This document shows, piece after piece, positions 22,801 through 34,276 of a stretch of 64,000 nt of DNA. The notes under the pieces are model-generated. The model searched no databases, had not been told where the DNA came from, and worked only from the letters and a program-made list of their open reading frames with translations. Location of the stretch: assembly GCA_003254905.1 (NCBI GenBank), contig QANU01112481.1:1-64000 (forward strand), given 5' to 3'. Numbering within the stretch: the stretch's first letter is position 1; the number at the start of each line of letters is the position of its first letter. The translations under genes and the position numbers were made by a program. The stretch comes from Nissolia schottii (taxonomy: Eukaryota; Streptophyta; Magnoliopsida; Fabales; Fabaceae).

Positions 22801-25800
22801 TGCGAGAAGTAATAGTGAGTCTTTTTAGGGACTTGGGTTTTCGTACCCATAAAGTCTTAGTAACTATGTTATTTTACAATGTATGCACGTTTTTGAGGTT
22901 GGCTCTTTTGGGATTTTTAGTAATTATAAGAATTAAATAAAAATAATAAATAAAACAAATAAGAATACAAGTGAATTGGTTTAAGAAATAAGATAGGAAG
23001 AGTTATTAGGACACCTGACTTCCACTCTCCCATTTATGTTGCTAGTTACTACTCTTATCCATCTATGAAGTTTATTGAGAATTAATGGTCAGGGTTAGTA
23101 GTTACTAGCCTTTCTCGAGGTCAAGTAACCACTATAATCTCTTACTAGATCTAAACACATTCTAAGGTTTTATGGCCGAGCTACTGGCCCCTCACACAAC
23201 TACACAAGTTGCGGTAAACCCTCTTGGCATCTCGCTTAACCTATGGTTTGCGAAGCCTAGTCCTATCTCACACTCTTTCGCGTCTCTGACGAGGATACTA
23301 ACTACCTATATGGTGATCAAGCATATACATAGTGCAACAATATAGAATAGAAAACTTTAATTCAATAAAATACAATTGGATAGAATGTATCAATTTTACA
23401 ACAAAAATGATAAGGAGTTTCCGTCCATTCCCTAACTAGAGAATGTTTAGTTCATGCTAAAAGAAAACACAATCAAAAAAGAAGAGAAAAAAAAGGATAA
23501 GAGATACATAGAGAAAATGAGGATAAATGAATTCCCTATTGATCCGGGAGATCAACGGAGTCTCCAGTTGTCTTTTAGCTCTCCTAGGGTTGTCTCTTCA
23601 CACAAAATTGTCATCTTGATGTCTTGGAGTTAAAGTGTTTGTGTTCTATTAATAGAGGAGCTTCAAGGATTTGAGAAATCCTATTTTTTTTTTTTTTGCA
23701 ACAAAGGTATGTCGCTCAAGTAAGCATAAGTGTCGCTCGAGCGACTAGTGTAAATCTTCTAGTTGTGATTTTTGCTACTCTACTGTGTACCAGAGCATTG
23801 TAGGCAGCGCTAGAGCGCACCCTAGAGCCTTTTTCTTCATGTTTTCTGACTTTTCTTGGCTCTTAAGCTTCTTAATTCTTTGTGGCTTCCTCCAATATAC
23901 ATTGTGTACCTGAAAAACATCCAAAAACACATATTTCCACCTAGTATGCATAAATTGTTAGTTTATGCTAACTAAGCGAAATTCTATATGAATGCATACA
24001 AATGCAACCTATTATGTAACTAGAATACTTAAAAACTATATGAATTAGCAATAAAAAAAGAACTCTAATTGGAGAGTTATCACAACCCCCAACTTGAGAA
24101 GTTTGTTTATCCCTAAGCAAATAAAATGAAAAAGAAAAATAACTATCCAATTAGATTAAAATCAAAACTTGAAACAAAAACAAAAAATGATCTTTTTATT
24201 GTAGCAACACTATAAACACCCCATACAAAGCCGCGAAACTTGGGGAGGCACTTAAGCCGACTAAAAAACACTAGTCTATAAAAGCAATAATTTTGTTGGT
24301 CCATGTGAAAGATTTAGATACAAAAAATTAGGGTTACACCCCTTATTATTGCTACAACAGAAAACAAAAGCAGTAAATAGAAATCAAGTGACTGAACCAC
24401 TAAATCACCAAATTGTGCAAAAGAATCATGTCCAAGAGAACTCAGTAAGTACGTGGGTGCATTATGGTAAGCCAAGTCCAAATCAGACCAAGATTGTACA
24501 AGTGTTCAGATAGAGGCAAGATCCTACAGCTTAGTATTTTTCCTTCTTTCTTTCCACACAAGGTAGCACTAGACTAGGGATCAATAGGATTTTACTAAGC
24601 TTGTAACATAAGGGTTAGGTAAGGGTATGATGGAATAGTCATTTAAGATTTTATATCTAGACCCTCAACTTAAGGAGCCTTGTCTCCTAGACCCACTCAT
24701 AGGTGAACCCCTAACTTTAGTTGGTTGCACACTCATGCCTCTTTTCGGTTGTTCGGTGGCCCCCTTTCCTTTGTTTCCTTCCTTCTTTTTCACTTCTTTT
24801 CATTTTCACCACCATATATTTTTTCTTTTGTTTCTCTTTTCTTCCTTTTCATTTTTTTCTTTTCACTTTTTCCACCCCTTTTCACTTTCTTTTTGCCACC
24901 ATTTTGAGGTTGAATCATGAAATGCTTTTATTTTTATTGGGGCATACCCAATAATATGAATCTAAAAGTTTAGGCTTGAGGGTATCTAAGGATCAAAGGG
25001 GTTAAGCAAGGAAGGACACAGGTTAACAGAGTGTTGCCAAAGAAAATAAGGCTCTTTCATGGCTCAAAGGGGGTAACTAAAAAGAATTTTTTCTAAAAGG
25101 TGGGCTTGTAAAGGCTTCATTTTATGGAGTTTCAAACAAGGTCTAGATTTTTCTCTAGTTGATGGTTCACTTGAGCTTATTTCCATAGGGATCAACTAAA
25201 GTTCTAGGATATATCTAAACCAAAAGACAGAACCAAAATTGCAGAAAAATAGTCAAGGCTACCATGATCCTAAGGTTTTAATCATGTGCATGCAGAGACA
25301 CTCAAGAAATATGATTCAAGCAAGCACAAACTAGTTTTCCAGTAGGTTCAAACAAAAATAATTAGGCCATAGAGGCCCAATGATCCAGGCCCAATAGTCC
25401 ATGGAGCAAGATGACCCGACTAAAGTGATATGCGGAGGAACTTGATCCGACCCTATTGCCTTCAATTAACTCGTAACGCACAGACATAATTGTTCATTCA
25501 ATACATAACGTACGCATGAGAAACGCACCCCGCGATGTCCTCCCCATCAAGCTACACGGAATCTCCTGTAACAGTAAGAGCGACTATTTAACTTCGCAGG
25601 GGAACTCAGGTACGCCTCAACTGATTTTCGACATAGTTGACAGATTTGTAATTATTATCATCATAAGGTTTAAAATCAATATCAGTAACTACAACAAAAC
25701 ACAAGATTTTTTTTTTCAAAATTTTCAAATTTTGTTATTTTTGAATTATTTCAAACTAAAAAAAAAATGAAAATGAATGCATGAAATGAATGAAATGAAA

Positions 25801-25849
25801 AGTTTTCCCCACCCCTAACTTTAAAAGATGAATAGTCCCTATGCATGAA
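22801..25849. other. Gene-free region, probable LTR-retrotransposon non-coding DNA
   Basis: No coding frame was recognised. The low-complexity frames at 24721-24954 come from a T/C-rich stretch. A 14-base perfect palindrome GTCGCTCGAGCGAC lies at 23732-23745, and gcgctagagcgc follows near 23806. The text cccaacttgagaagtttgtttatccc (about 24087) resembles the non-coding region of plant gypsy elements read on the minus strand. The assignment is inference. Confidence 0.3.
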
Positions 25850-26322
25850 CTAATATGGAGGAAGGGAGAGAAAACTACCTCCACTCATCTGACTCATTGC
25901 TTGAGCCATAGTACTACGGCTGTCGCTGACGTCTCTGCCACTGTTGTGGCTGAGGTTGTTGTTGAGACTACTCCTGACCCCACATTGAGTAATAGAACTC
26001 CTTCTATGAAGGTCTAGGGGAAGGACAGACATTTGGTCACATGTCTCCTCAGGTGCCAAAAACCGAATCATATTGGCCAAGATCCACTAATCAGTGAATT
26101 GGACTTTCAAATACTGGCCATGGAGGTGAAGTGTTGCCTGTGACACACCTCCAAGCTCAATATCCTCTACTCTAGGTCATTAATCTAATCTTTTGGGCTC
26201 GAGGGACTCGTTGTGGCCTCTCTCTTCTGCTTATTCCTATGCTTAGAAAATAGCCAATATATGACTTAGTTATGTCCTCGTCCTCCCTTCTGCTACACTC
26301 TCGCTATTGTTGTCATGCCAAT
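25850..26322. other. No gene recognised
   Basis: A minus-strand frame of 76 codons (25850-26080) is Ser/Met-rich and shows no domain I can name. The stretch may be retrotransposon-derived, but there is no signature to support that. Confidence 0.4.
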
Positions 26323-27260
26323 CACTACTAGAAAAACACTATCTACTGGCGGATGTTACTGACAGATATATTTGTGGACATTTCTGGTGAACTTTATGCA
26401 TCCAATCCACCGGTAAATGTTTTTCACAAGTCTTTTGGCGAAGATCGTCATATTTACCAATGGATAATTATCTGCCGGTATATATAGGCACGAATTGGTA
26501 CCAACACGTTATCGATGGATATATTTGTCAATAAACATTAGATAATAAATTATATAGATGAGAAATTTATCGGCATATATATCTGTTGTTAACAATTTAG
26601 GGTTATTAAATTTATTGTTTATATTCTTCTTGTTAATAAAAGAGCACGACATAAGCACATTACCAAAATTTAACATACGATATACCTAACCAATTATGAG
26701 TGAGACCCACATATGGTCAAAACATAATAGCCAATATGTAACTTTAATAATTCCACCTTCAAATGTTACCAAATAATAATTATGATATTATTAATAATTA
26801 TTGAAACGACGTGGAGAATTCGTTCTTTGGCCCAACACTAAGCATATATATCAAATAGACAGAGTCGTGTAAATTTCGTTCTTGTGAGGAATAATCCGAA
26901 GTATGAGAGCTTACTTTAATTATTGTTGGTTATGTGTGTGTTATTGATGATCTCTCTCTATATATTGATCTTTCTTTAAACATAAGAACATATGATGATA
27001 AAATTAACTTTAAACAATTATTGAGACCATGTAATTGCATAGGATTAACTTATTTAGGGTTTAGGGCTTAGAGTTTAGGGTTATTACTGGCATATTTATC
27101 CATCGAAAACAAAACATAAAGTTTGGTCCATCAAAGTTACTCATGGATAGCTTTTTACCATCGAATAAATTCACCAGCAACAATTTTTTTTTAAATTGGC
27201 CAGATTGTTGCCCATGTGAAACACGTTGTTTCACTTAATACATTTACCGATGGATAAATT
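26323..27260 (+). mobile_element. CACTA-type terminus with subterminal repeats
   Basis: CACTACTAGAAAAA at 26323 matches the terminal inverted repeat of plant CACTA (En/Spm) transposons. It is followed, as expected for the family, by many short diverged words of the type cggtaaatgt, ccgataaatt and gatggata through about 27250. The opposite terminus was not found and no transposase is present, so this is a truncated end. The right limit given is where the subterminal words stop. Confidence 0.55.
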
Positions 27261-27640
27261 CGCTGGGAAAAATGCAGAACCCTATTTCCCGAATCCCCTT
27301 TCTCTTCGTCATTTTCTTCTTCTTCTCCTTCTCTCTAACCACTCTCCTCCTTCTCTTTAACCTCTCTATACCTTTTCTTTGTCGCTCCTCTGGGCCATTG
27401 TCGCGTCTGCCTCTACCACCTCTGCCTCCGAAGCCTTCGTCTCTGCCAAGGCCGACACCTCCTGTTACCGTTGTCTCCACCAAGACTGCCATTGCCCCTG
27501 CCCTCATCTCCACCGAGGTTGCCACCACCCTAGCCCTCGCCTCTCCCGCCGATAAGTCTCCCTCACCGTTTATTTTTAAAAAAAATCATTTTAGGATAGT
27601 TAACGATAATATGATAGATGACTGATGGATCTAGGAAATT
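27261..27640. other. Pyrimidine-rich stretch, no gene supported
   Basis: C/T-rich low-complexity DNA gives overlapping open frames on both strands (27272-27625 plus, 27244-27528 minus). The plus frame is Leu/Pro/Ser-rich with a hydrophobic N-terminus that looks like a signal peptide by composition only. There is no homology I recognise. Confidence 0.4.
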
Positions 27641-27654
27641 GATTGATTGTTTAT

Positions 27655-27880
27655 TGTGTGTTAGTGTGTATGTGTAACTGTTAGTGTGTATATGTATGTG
27701 TTAATTATTGTAAGGGTTAGTGTTTGTGTGTTTATGTTATTGTGTGTGTGAGTGTTTATGTAATTGTGTGTAAGTTTGTTTATGAAATTATGTAATTGAT
27801 TAATTGTTTGTAAGTGTTAGTGTATGTAATTGATGTGTGTGTATCTGATAAGTGTTAGTGTGTGTGTGTGTGTGTGAGAA

Positions 27881-27934
<54 letters not shown>

Positions 27935-27990
27935 TGTATGAGATAAGAGTGTGTGTGTGTGAGTGTGATTAGTAGGTGTGTGTGGCTGTG
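27655..27990. repeat. GT-rich minisatellite-like stretch with (GT)n and (GA)n
   Basis: Imperfect repeats of gtgttagtgtgtatgt grade into a GT run (about 27860-27876) and then a GA run (about 27880-27930), followed by more gtgtgtg. Simple sequence, likely polymorphic. Confidence 0.9.
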
Positions 27991-28085
27991 TGTGTTTAGC
28001 TTTTAAGTCCTTTTTGTTAATGTCTATTAGTATAATTGTTATTTAAAGTATGGTTTACCTGATTATTTTGCTGACCCCAATTTGT

Positions 28086-28408
28086 ACAGGTCAAATTTAG
28101 ATGTGTTGCAATATGCTACATTCACAAGACCTAAGATATCATTTTGTGTCAACAAAGTATGCTAGTTGATGAGCAAGTCGTTGGTTAGTCATTAGGCTAC
28201 TATCAAGAGAATTTTAAGGTATCTACTAGGTACTTTGAATTATGGTCTTACTCTTTAACCCAACTCATCTATGAATCTAAGAGCTTTTTGTGATGTTGGC
28301 TAGGGTGCAAACCCTAATGACAGACGCTCCACAACTAGATAATATGTATTCTTAGGTGATAACATTGTCTCGGGTATCTAAGAAACAAGCATCGGTCTCT
28401 CAAGGTAT
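28086..28408 (+). pseudogene. Copia reverse transcriptase/RNase H remnant
   Basis: The translation contains LQYATFTRPKISFCVNKVC, then IKRILRYLLGTLNYGLTL, then LRAFCDVGWGANPNDRRSTT. These match, in order, the end of RT and the start of RNase H in Copia polyproteins (LQYLTxTRPDISFAVNxVxQ, VKRILRYLKGT, FxDADWAGxPDDRRSTSG). Several stops are in frame and both ends are missing. Plus orientation. Confidence 0.75.
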
Positions 28409-29867
28409 GTGTGAAAATAATTATTTTAGTTTAAAGCCTAATTAATCGAGGTATGTGTGTGTACACTAATACATGCGGATACTTTTTTTCATTATTTGTA
28501 CACGGACGAACATACATCAAGAACACATAAGTAATTAATTAGCAAGTTATCTGATCATTGTTTAATCCATCCTAAAAGAGTAGAGACCACATAAAGTGAA
28601 TAAACTAGAGAGTGGGAAGAAAGAAAGAGCAAAATTATGCGATCAAAAGGAGACTATCAAACGAGAACATCTAAATAAAATATAAAATATATAGGTCAAA
28701 AGGAGTTCTCTCACATCGCTTTGTATAACAAAATAAAAGAAGAGCCAAAGGTGTTTCTAATTGATTACACAGTTGAACACTTAAATAATAAAGAAATGTA
28801 GAGTTTGGAGCGCAATAATTATGTGGAAAAGTATGTTTATGTGCATGAAGCCGAAAGATACCTCTCTTCATCATTATTCAAAACAAATGTAATTTTATTT
28901 TATAAAATAAATCATCCAGAATTACGCTTAAAAATTAGGTCCTCCGACTCTATATATATATATATATANACACTATACTATACATGGAGCGGAGAAGGTA
29001 ATTAAGTTGACCATCTTTAAATAATTTTCAAAATTTTAAGGATAAAAATAAATTTTTTATCTCTAATCTTCTACCTCTATCCATATAGTTAAGCGCAAAA
29101 TTAATAGTTATTGTTTGTATTTTATTAATTAATTTTAGAATTCACGGTTTAAAGGAAGCCCACGATGAATTTACCCTGTAGATGTACATAATCCGGCAAT
29201 TAAATTTTAGAAAATGGACACCCGTATTAATCACTTACTTTTAGCTTGGACACGTGTGAATCAGAAAAATGAAAAAGAAAAAGAGGAAATGGAAGATTAA
29301 GCTTAGAAAGATGTAAGCACTTGGAGAAAGTTGTAGGTACACGACAAGTGAGTTATTGCACATATAGATTTTGGATTCTTCAAACTCCATGATAACATAT
29401 TTAAATTGGGTTCCTCCTTATTTGGCATTTGGTATCAAAACCATAGCTATATTCCACCGCCCTCATCAATTCATGTTCCAGCAACCATATAAAAGGAGCA
29501 TAAATCCCACTTCTCTTACCAAACATAACAGCCCCACCTACACTGTATTCCCATTTTAGTGTCTCATCATCTTAATTTTCTCATTACTCTCACCAAATTG
29601 TCATACATATGCTTTTAACTTTGGCATGCAAGTTCTGATCATAGATGCAGTGGTTAGGTTGACACAGACAATGCACAAGTAGAACCATGCAAGGCCGGGA
29701 AATCTCAAGTCAATTAGCACAACTAATTGTGTACTTTCTGGCCTATTAACAGGTATGAATATTACCCTTTCCTACTTTAGTACCGTATATTCACACAAAA
29801 ATATTAAGTATTAAACCGTGTAATTCATTAATTGTTTATTGAATGAGGTTGAGATAGAGGTACAAAA
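28409..29867. other. No gene recognised
   Basis: AT-rich DNA with a TA run ending in a single N (28951-28969). A stretch at 29360-29760 looks lower-copy and has a TATA-like catataaaagg at 29486-29496, but no coding frame follows. Nothing could be assigned. Confidence 0.45.
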
Positions 29868-30420
29868 TTACTATAAGAAACACTAGTTAACAACCATTTT
29901 ATCGACGAAATTTTAATTTACTGACGGTATTTATTATTTTCGACAACCTTGCCAAATATAAAGAATTCCCCAGCAAAACTGTCGTCATTAATTAACTATT
30001 TATTTGAAATAATTTCGGATGGGATTTTCGTTGAAATTAAATTAAAATTTAGTCAAAAATAATAATAATATAACAAAAAATGTCTTTAATTTCGTCGAAT
30101 CAAAATCATCACTGATGGAATTTGTTATTATTATCTATAGTAGAATCCGTCGATAAAAATTATCAATTAAATATTAAATTAAATTCTGACAAGAAAATTT
30201 CATTGAAAATATTAAATTTAACTAACTTTATAACTAGTTAATGAATAATTACCAATGAATAATCAATTGGTTTGGTACGAATAAAAATATTTCATTTTAA
30301 TTATTAATAATTTTTTGGTTTAAACATAATAAATTATCTTTAAATTTAATTTAATTATTATGAATTTAATTGTTATTATTAAAATTAATTTTTTAATTGA
30401 TTTAAAAATTATAAAATTAT
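29868..30420 (+). mobile_element. CACTA-like terminus, degenerate
   Basis: TACTATAAGAAA at 29869 resembles the common CACTA end CACTATAAGAAA with the first base changed. It is followed by subterminal words such as tcgacgaaa, ctgacgg, cgtcgataaaa. No partner end or transposase was found. Confidence 0.35.
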
Positions 30421-30742
30421 ATAAGTGTGCCAAAAAAACATAAAAAGTATAATAGTTGTAATATAACAAAATAACTAAATAAACATAACAAGTCTATTCT
30501 AAATCAATAAAAACATCCAAATACAATGTCAAATATATCAAATGCAACCCTCAAGATCAATGTCATTCATCACTATCACTAGTCGAGCTCAAGGAGGCGA
30601 TATTAGGCCTTGTTGAGATGGAAGTCCAGAGCAGAGCTGCTCAAAGTTTGCCTGAGCCTTTGCTCCATGCTCTGTGAATCTAACTGATGTTAGCTCCATA
30701 TTTATGGTAGATGAAACTCTAATACAACTCATTCCGGATAAC

Positions 30743-31010
30743 TATTAGGAAATAATTCCCTTTATATTACTTTTATTATTATTTTCATTATTTATTATCA
30801 TTGCATTGTACTCTATAAATATATTAATAGACATCTCTCACAATGTGGTGAGGTTATTTTATTCTTACATAGTATCATGTTTAGGTTAAACCCTAGCCTC
30901 CAAACCTCTGCCATCTCCTTCCTCTCTTCTTTCCCCTCCATCTCTTCTGGCCGCCCCTCCGAGGGCTCTGCCGCGCCACCACCCTCTCGCAGCTAAACCT
31001 CCCTTACTCT
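30743..31010 (+). mobile_element. Copia-type LTR with primer site and leader fragment
   Basis: The LTR appears to run from TATTAGGAAATAATTCC (30743; TGTTAGG expected) to TTCTTACA (30869), with ctctataaata as its promoter near 30811. Right after it, tagtatcatg resembles the iMet primer site TGGTATCAGAGC. A C-rich leader follows (about 30895-31010), typical of the start of a plant Copia internal region, and then the element is cut off. The 127-base LTR is short, so a TRIM is also possible. Confidence 0.5.
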
Positions 31011-32690
31011 TACAATAACGCTCCTCAATTCTACATGACAAATTATTCATTTAAATATTCATGTCTGACCCCAGTGACTTTAACTCAATCCACCGTGACT
31101 TGTTTATCCCTTTCTTTAATAGACACTAAAATCAAACAAATTTTTTTTTGTTATTGACCGAAAGCAAAACAAAAATTGTATCAAGAATTAAAACAAAAAT
31201 TTACAATTTAATTATTAGTACTAAAATCTTATTTAAGCCTATAAAATGAATGGAAATTGGTATTGGTTAAAAAAATTGACCATCTAATAAACCGTTAAAT
31301 TAATCGATGCACTCTTAACAAAAAAAACAAAATAATCGGTGCACCATACAGCGAATGTAAAATGGTGCAATAGTAGAATCCGCCTTGAAATGTTCTTTCC
31401 TTCTTTTAAGTGAAATTATTTACCTGCGAAGTTAAATATAATATTTTATTATTAATTATAAAAATAAGATTCACCCATATTGTAAATTAAAAAAATATAT
31501 ATTAACAATGAAAGACCATATTTTACTTCTAATAACAAAATTTTAGATTTAAGTCTTCTAAAATTAAAAATATATTTTAAAAGACAAAGTGAAATTTTTT
31601 ATTTTTAAATTAATAAAATAAAACATAAAACTTAGTAACACTTTATTAATTTAAAAATAAATTTTTTTATTTTATTCTCTAAAATAAACTCTTGCTTAAA
31701 AAAAAATTTCCTCCTTCCAAAAATTTTCACTTATCCACTCCCAAAAAGAACCGGCCCCAGAAAAAGATAATCTCATGTTCTAATTGCCAGCTTTTAAAAC
31801 TGTGCACGGCGGTGCACAATAGCATCCGATCCACCTAAGCTTATATTTGTTTTGGTTCATCATCCTAAACATATTTAATATTTACTAAGCAGTATGGTAC
31901 CCTTAACATATTTGTAGCATACATGAAATTTGAAATTGATTCCAACTGTACGGTTGAAAATACTTTAACCCATACCACACCATTGAATTACCGTGGCCCA
32001 TAAGAGAGAGAAATAATGGTGTGAACCATCAATCCATCCATCAATCAATCAAACTTTCAAAACTGAAAAAGAACCAAACAGTTGCTTTAGTTGCAGTGGG
32101 TTTGGTTACCCCTAGAAGCAACAGCTAGCCAAAGCCTAAGACAATAACACCAAATCACCAATCAATTCCGTATGAATTGTCAAGGGGATATTATATCGGT
32201 TCTTGACATGTATCACGTATGTGGGCTTTGTATGTTAAATTTACATGTGTGCACTTTTAATATTTTTAATATCAATTTTGGTACTTGTATCACCTAAATT
32301 GGTTTATTAATATTATTTTTAAAATTCAATTTAGGCAGTCTATAAATGTTTAAATTGATATTAAAAATATTACAAAAATCAATTTAAACAATGTAGGTGC
32401 CAAAATTAAAAATAATAATAATATTTTGGTTTGAGAAATATTCATTCTTACTTCCATTCTAATTGTACGAATAAGTTTATCTTTAATTTTTAAATGAAAA
32501 TACACATAATTAATTTTAATAGTTATTAAAAAAATTACTTTTAGAATTTTAGTTTTAATTATGAGTATTATTATCTAAAAGTTAAGCTTCGAAAAGAAAA
32601 GTAAGAGAGTGAAAAAGAAAACCTCTTGCTAGTTCCAAAAAAAGCTAAAACAATGAACAGTTGTTTATTAGCTAAAGCTATTGTTTATTT
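31011..32690. other. No gene recognised
   Basis: AT-rich DNA. A stretch around 31860-32170 is less AT-rich and contains a CCATCCATCAATCAATCAAT run, but no frame, splice pattern or RNA gene could be supported. Confidence 0.45.
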
Positions 32691-32977
32691 TAAGGGTTAA
32701 TTATGTTTTTAGTTCCCGTAAAATTTCAAAGGTTGATTTTAGTCCTTGTATAAAAGTTTTAGTCCATGTAAAAGTTAAAAATTTAGTTTTAGTCCCTGGG
32801 ACTGGATGGGGGGTAACGGCGCTGACGTGGCCGTTAATGGTGCTGACGTGGCGTGCCACGTGGGATGTCACGTAGCACAACCCAAAATTTTAAAATTTGA
32901 CCCATATACCCACCCGACCCGACCCGACCCGAAATTAATTTAAAAATTTTTTTAAAAAAAAAAAACAAACCCCACCA
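32691..32977. repeat. Dispersed repeat of the ttttagtccctg type, cut by the gap
   Basis: The phrase ttagtcc(t/c)tg recurs four times between 32710 and 32800 (gttttagttccc, gattttagtcc, ttttagtcc, gttttagtccc), followed by a GC-rich block with gctgacgtgg twice and cacgtgggatgtcacgtagc. In my recollection this arrangement is a common plant dispersed repeat. It runs into the N gap, so its end is unknown. Confidence 0.5.
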
Positions 32978-33690
32978 NNNNNNNNNNNNNNNNNNNNNNN
33001 NNNNNNNNNNNNNNNNNNNNNNNNNNNNNNNNNNNNNNNNNNNNNNNNNNNNNNNNNNNNNNNNNNNNNNNNNNNNNNNNNNNNNNNNNNNNNNNNNNNN
33101 NNNNNNNNNNNNNNNNNNNNNNNNNNNNNNNNNNNNNNNNNNNNNNNNNNNNNNNNNNNNNNNNNNNNNNNNNNNNNNNNNNNNNNNNNNNNNNNNNNNN
33201 NNNNNNNNNNNNNNNNNNNNNNNNNNNNNNNNNNNNNNNNNNNNNNNNNNNNNNNNNNNNNNNNNNNNNNNNNNNNNNNNNNNNNNNNNNNNNNNNNNNN
33301 NNNNNNNNNNNNNNNNNNNNNNNNNNNNNNNNNNNNNNNNNNNNNNNNNNNNNNNNNNNNNNNNNNNNNNNNNNNNNNNNNNNNNNNNNNNNNNNNNNNN
33401 NNNNNNNNNNNNNNNNNNNNNNNNNNNNNNNNNNNNNNNNNNNNNNNNNNNNNNNNNNNNNNNNNNNNNNNNNNNNNNNNNNNNNNNNNNNNNNNNNNNN
33501 NNNNNNNNNNNNNNNNNNNNNNNNNNNNNNNNNNNNNNNNNNNNNNNNNNNNNNNNNNNNNNNNNNNNNNNNNNNNNNNNNNNNNNNNNNNNNNNNNNNN
33601 NNNNNNNNNNNNNNNNNNNNNNNNNNNNNNNNNNNNNNNNNNNNNNNNNNNNNNNNNNNNNNNNNNNNNNNNNNNNNNNNNNNNNNNNNN
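32978..33690. other. Assembly gap (713 N)
   Basis: Undetermined bases. The left flank is a run of A and C-rich text and the right flank is a different repeat, so the two sides may not be adjacent in the genome. Confidence 1.
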
Positions 33691-34246
33691 TAAACTCTTA
33701 CGAGTTTACGATTTTACTACACGAAACGAGTTAACACTTATGTAAACTCTTTTTTGGTAAACTCGTACGAGTTTAAGTAAACTCTCGATTCTACTAGCGA
33801 GTTTACGTGTTAAAATCTATCTACGAGTTTACGAGTTTATCTCAAAATGTATAAATTTTGTAACTTTGTTAGATACTTACCTAAATTTGTTTATATTAGA
33901 TAATATATATTGAGTTTATTTAGCTAATTTCATATATTTATCATAATTGATCTATGTTTTATTGAACTATAAAATAATACTGATATTGAATAAAATATGA
34001 CATAACTACTAAGTGTCATGCATTGAGGTGTATTTTATGATATTTCTTTCATTAATTTAATTTAAAGTTAGCATTATTCAATTTGAATTATAAATACAAT
34101 ATTTAATCAAGTTTAGTTCCTAATTATATTGCTTATAGCATAATTTTTTACGTATGTAAACTCATACGAGTTTACGAGTCGAGTTTACGATTCGAGTTTG
34201 CTGAGACTCCACGAGTTTACTTAAACTCTCGAGTTTGACAACCTTG
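33691..34246. mobile_element. hAT-like element end with cgagtttac subterminal repeats
   Basis: Both edges of this stretch are dense in cgagtttac and its reverse complement gtaaactcg (33691-33840 and 34150-34240), with an AT-rich core between. The right border reads ctcgagtttgacaaccttg, whose minus strand caaggttgtcaaactcgag resembles hAT-type ends. The left end lies in the gap. No transposase frame is present. Confidence 0.55.
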
Positions 34247-34276
34247 AATGATGATGTAAAATTTTGGTATGAGAGG

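Noticed and set aside
24721..24954. Three overlapping hydrophobic frames
   Set aside because: Translation of a T/C-rich tract, giving Phe/Ser/Leu strings in all three frames.
27244..27625. Overlapping frames of 94 and 117 codons on opposite strands
   Set aside because: They come from a low-complexity C/T-rich stretch inside a CACTA-like end; neither has a recognisable domain.
29640..29760. A known plant miRNA precursor near the TATA-like site
   Set aside because: No stem long enough for a miRNA hairpin was found by eye and no known mature miRNA sequence was recognised.
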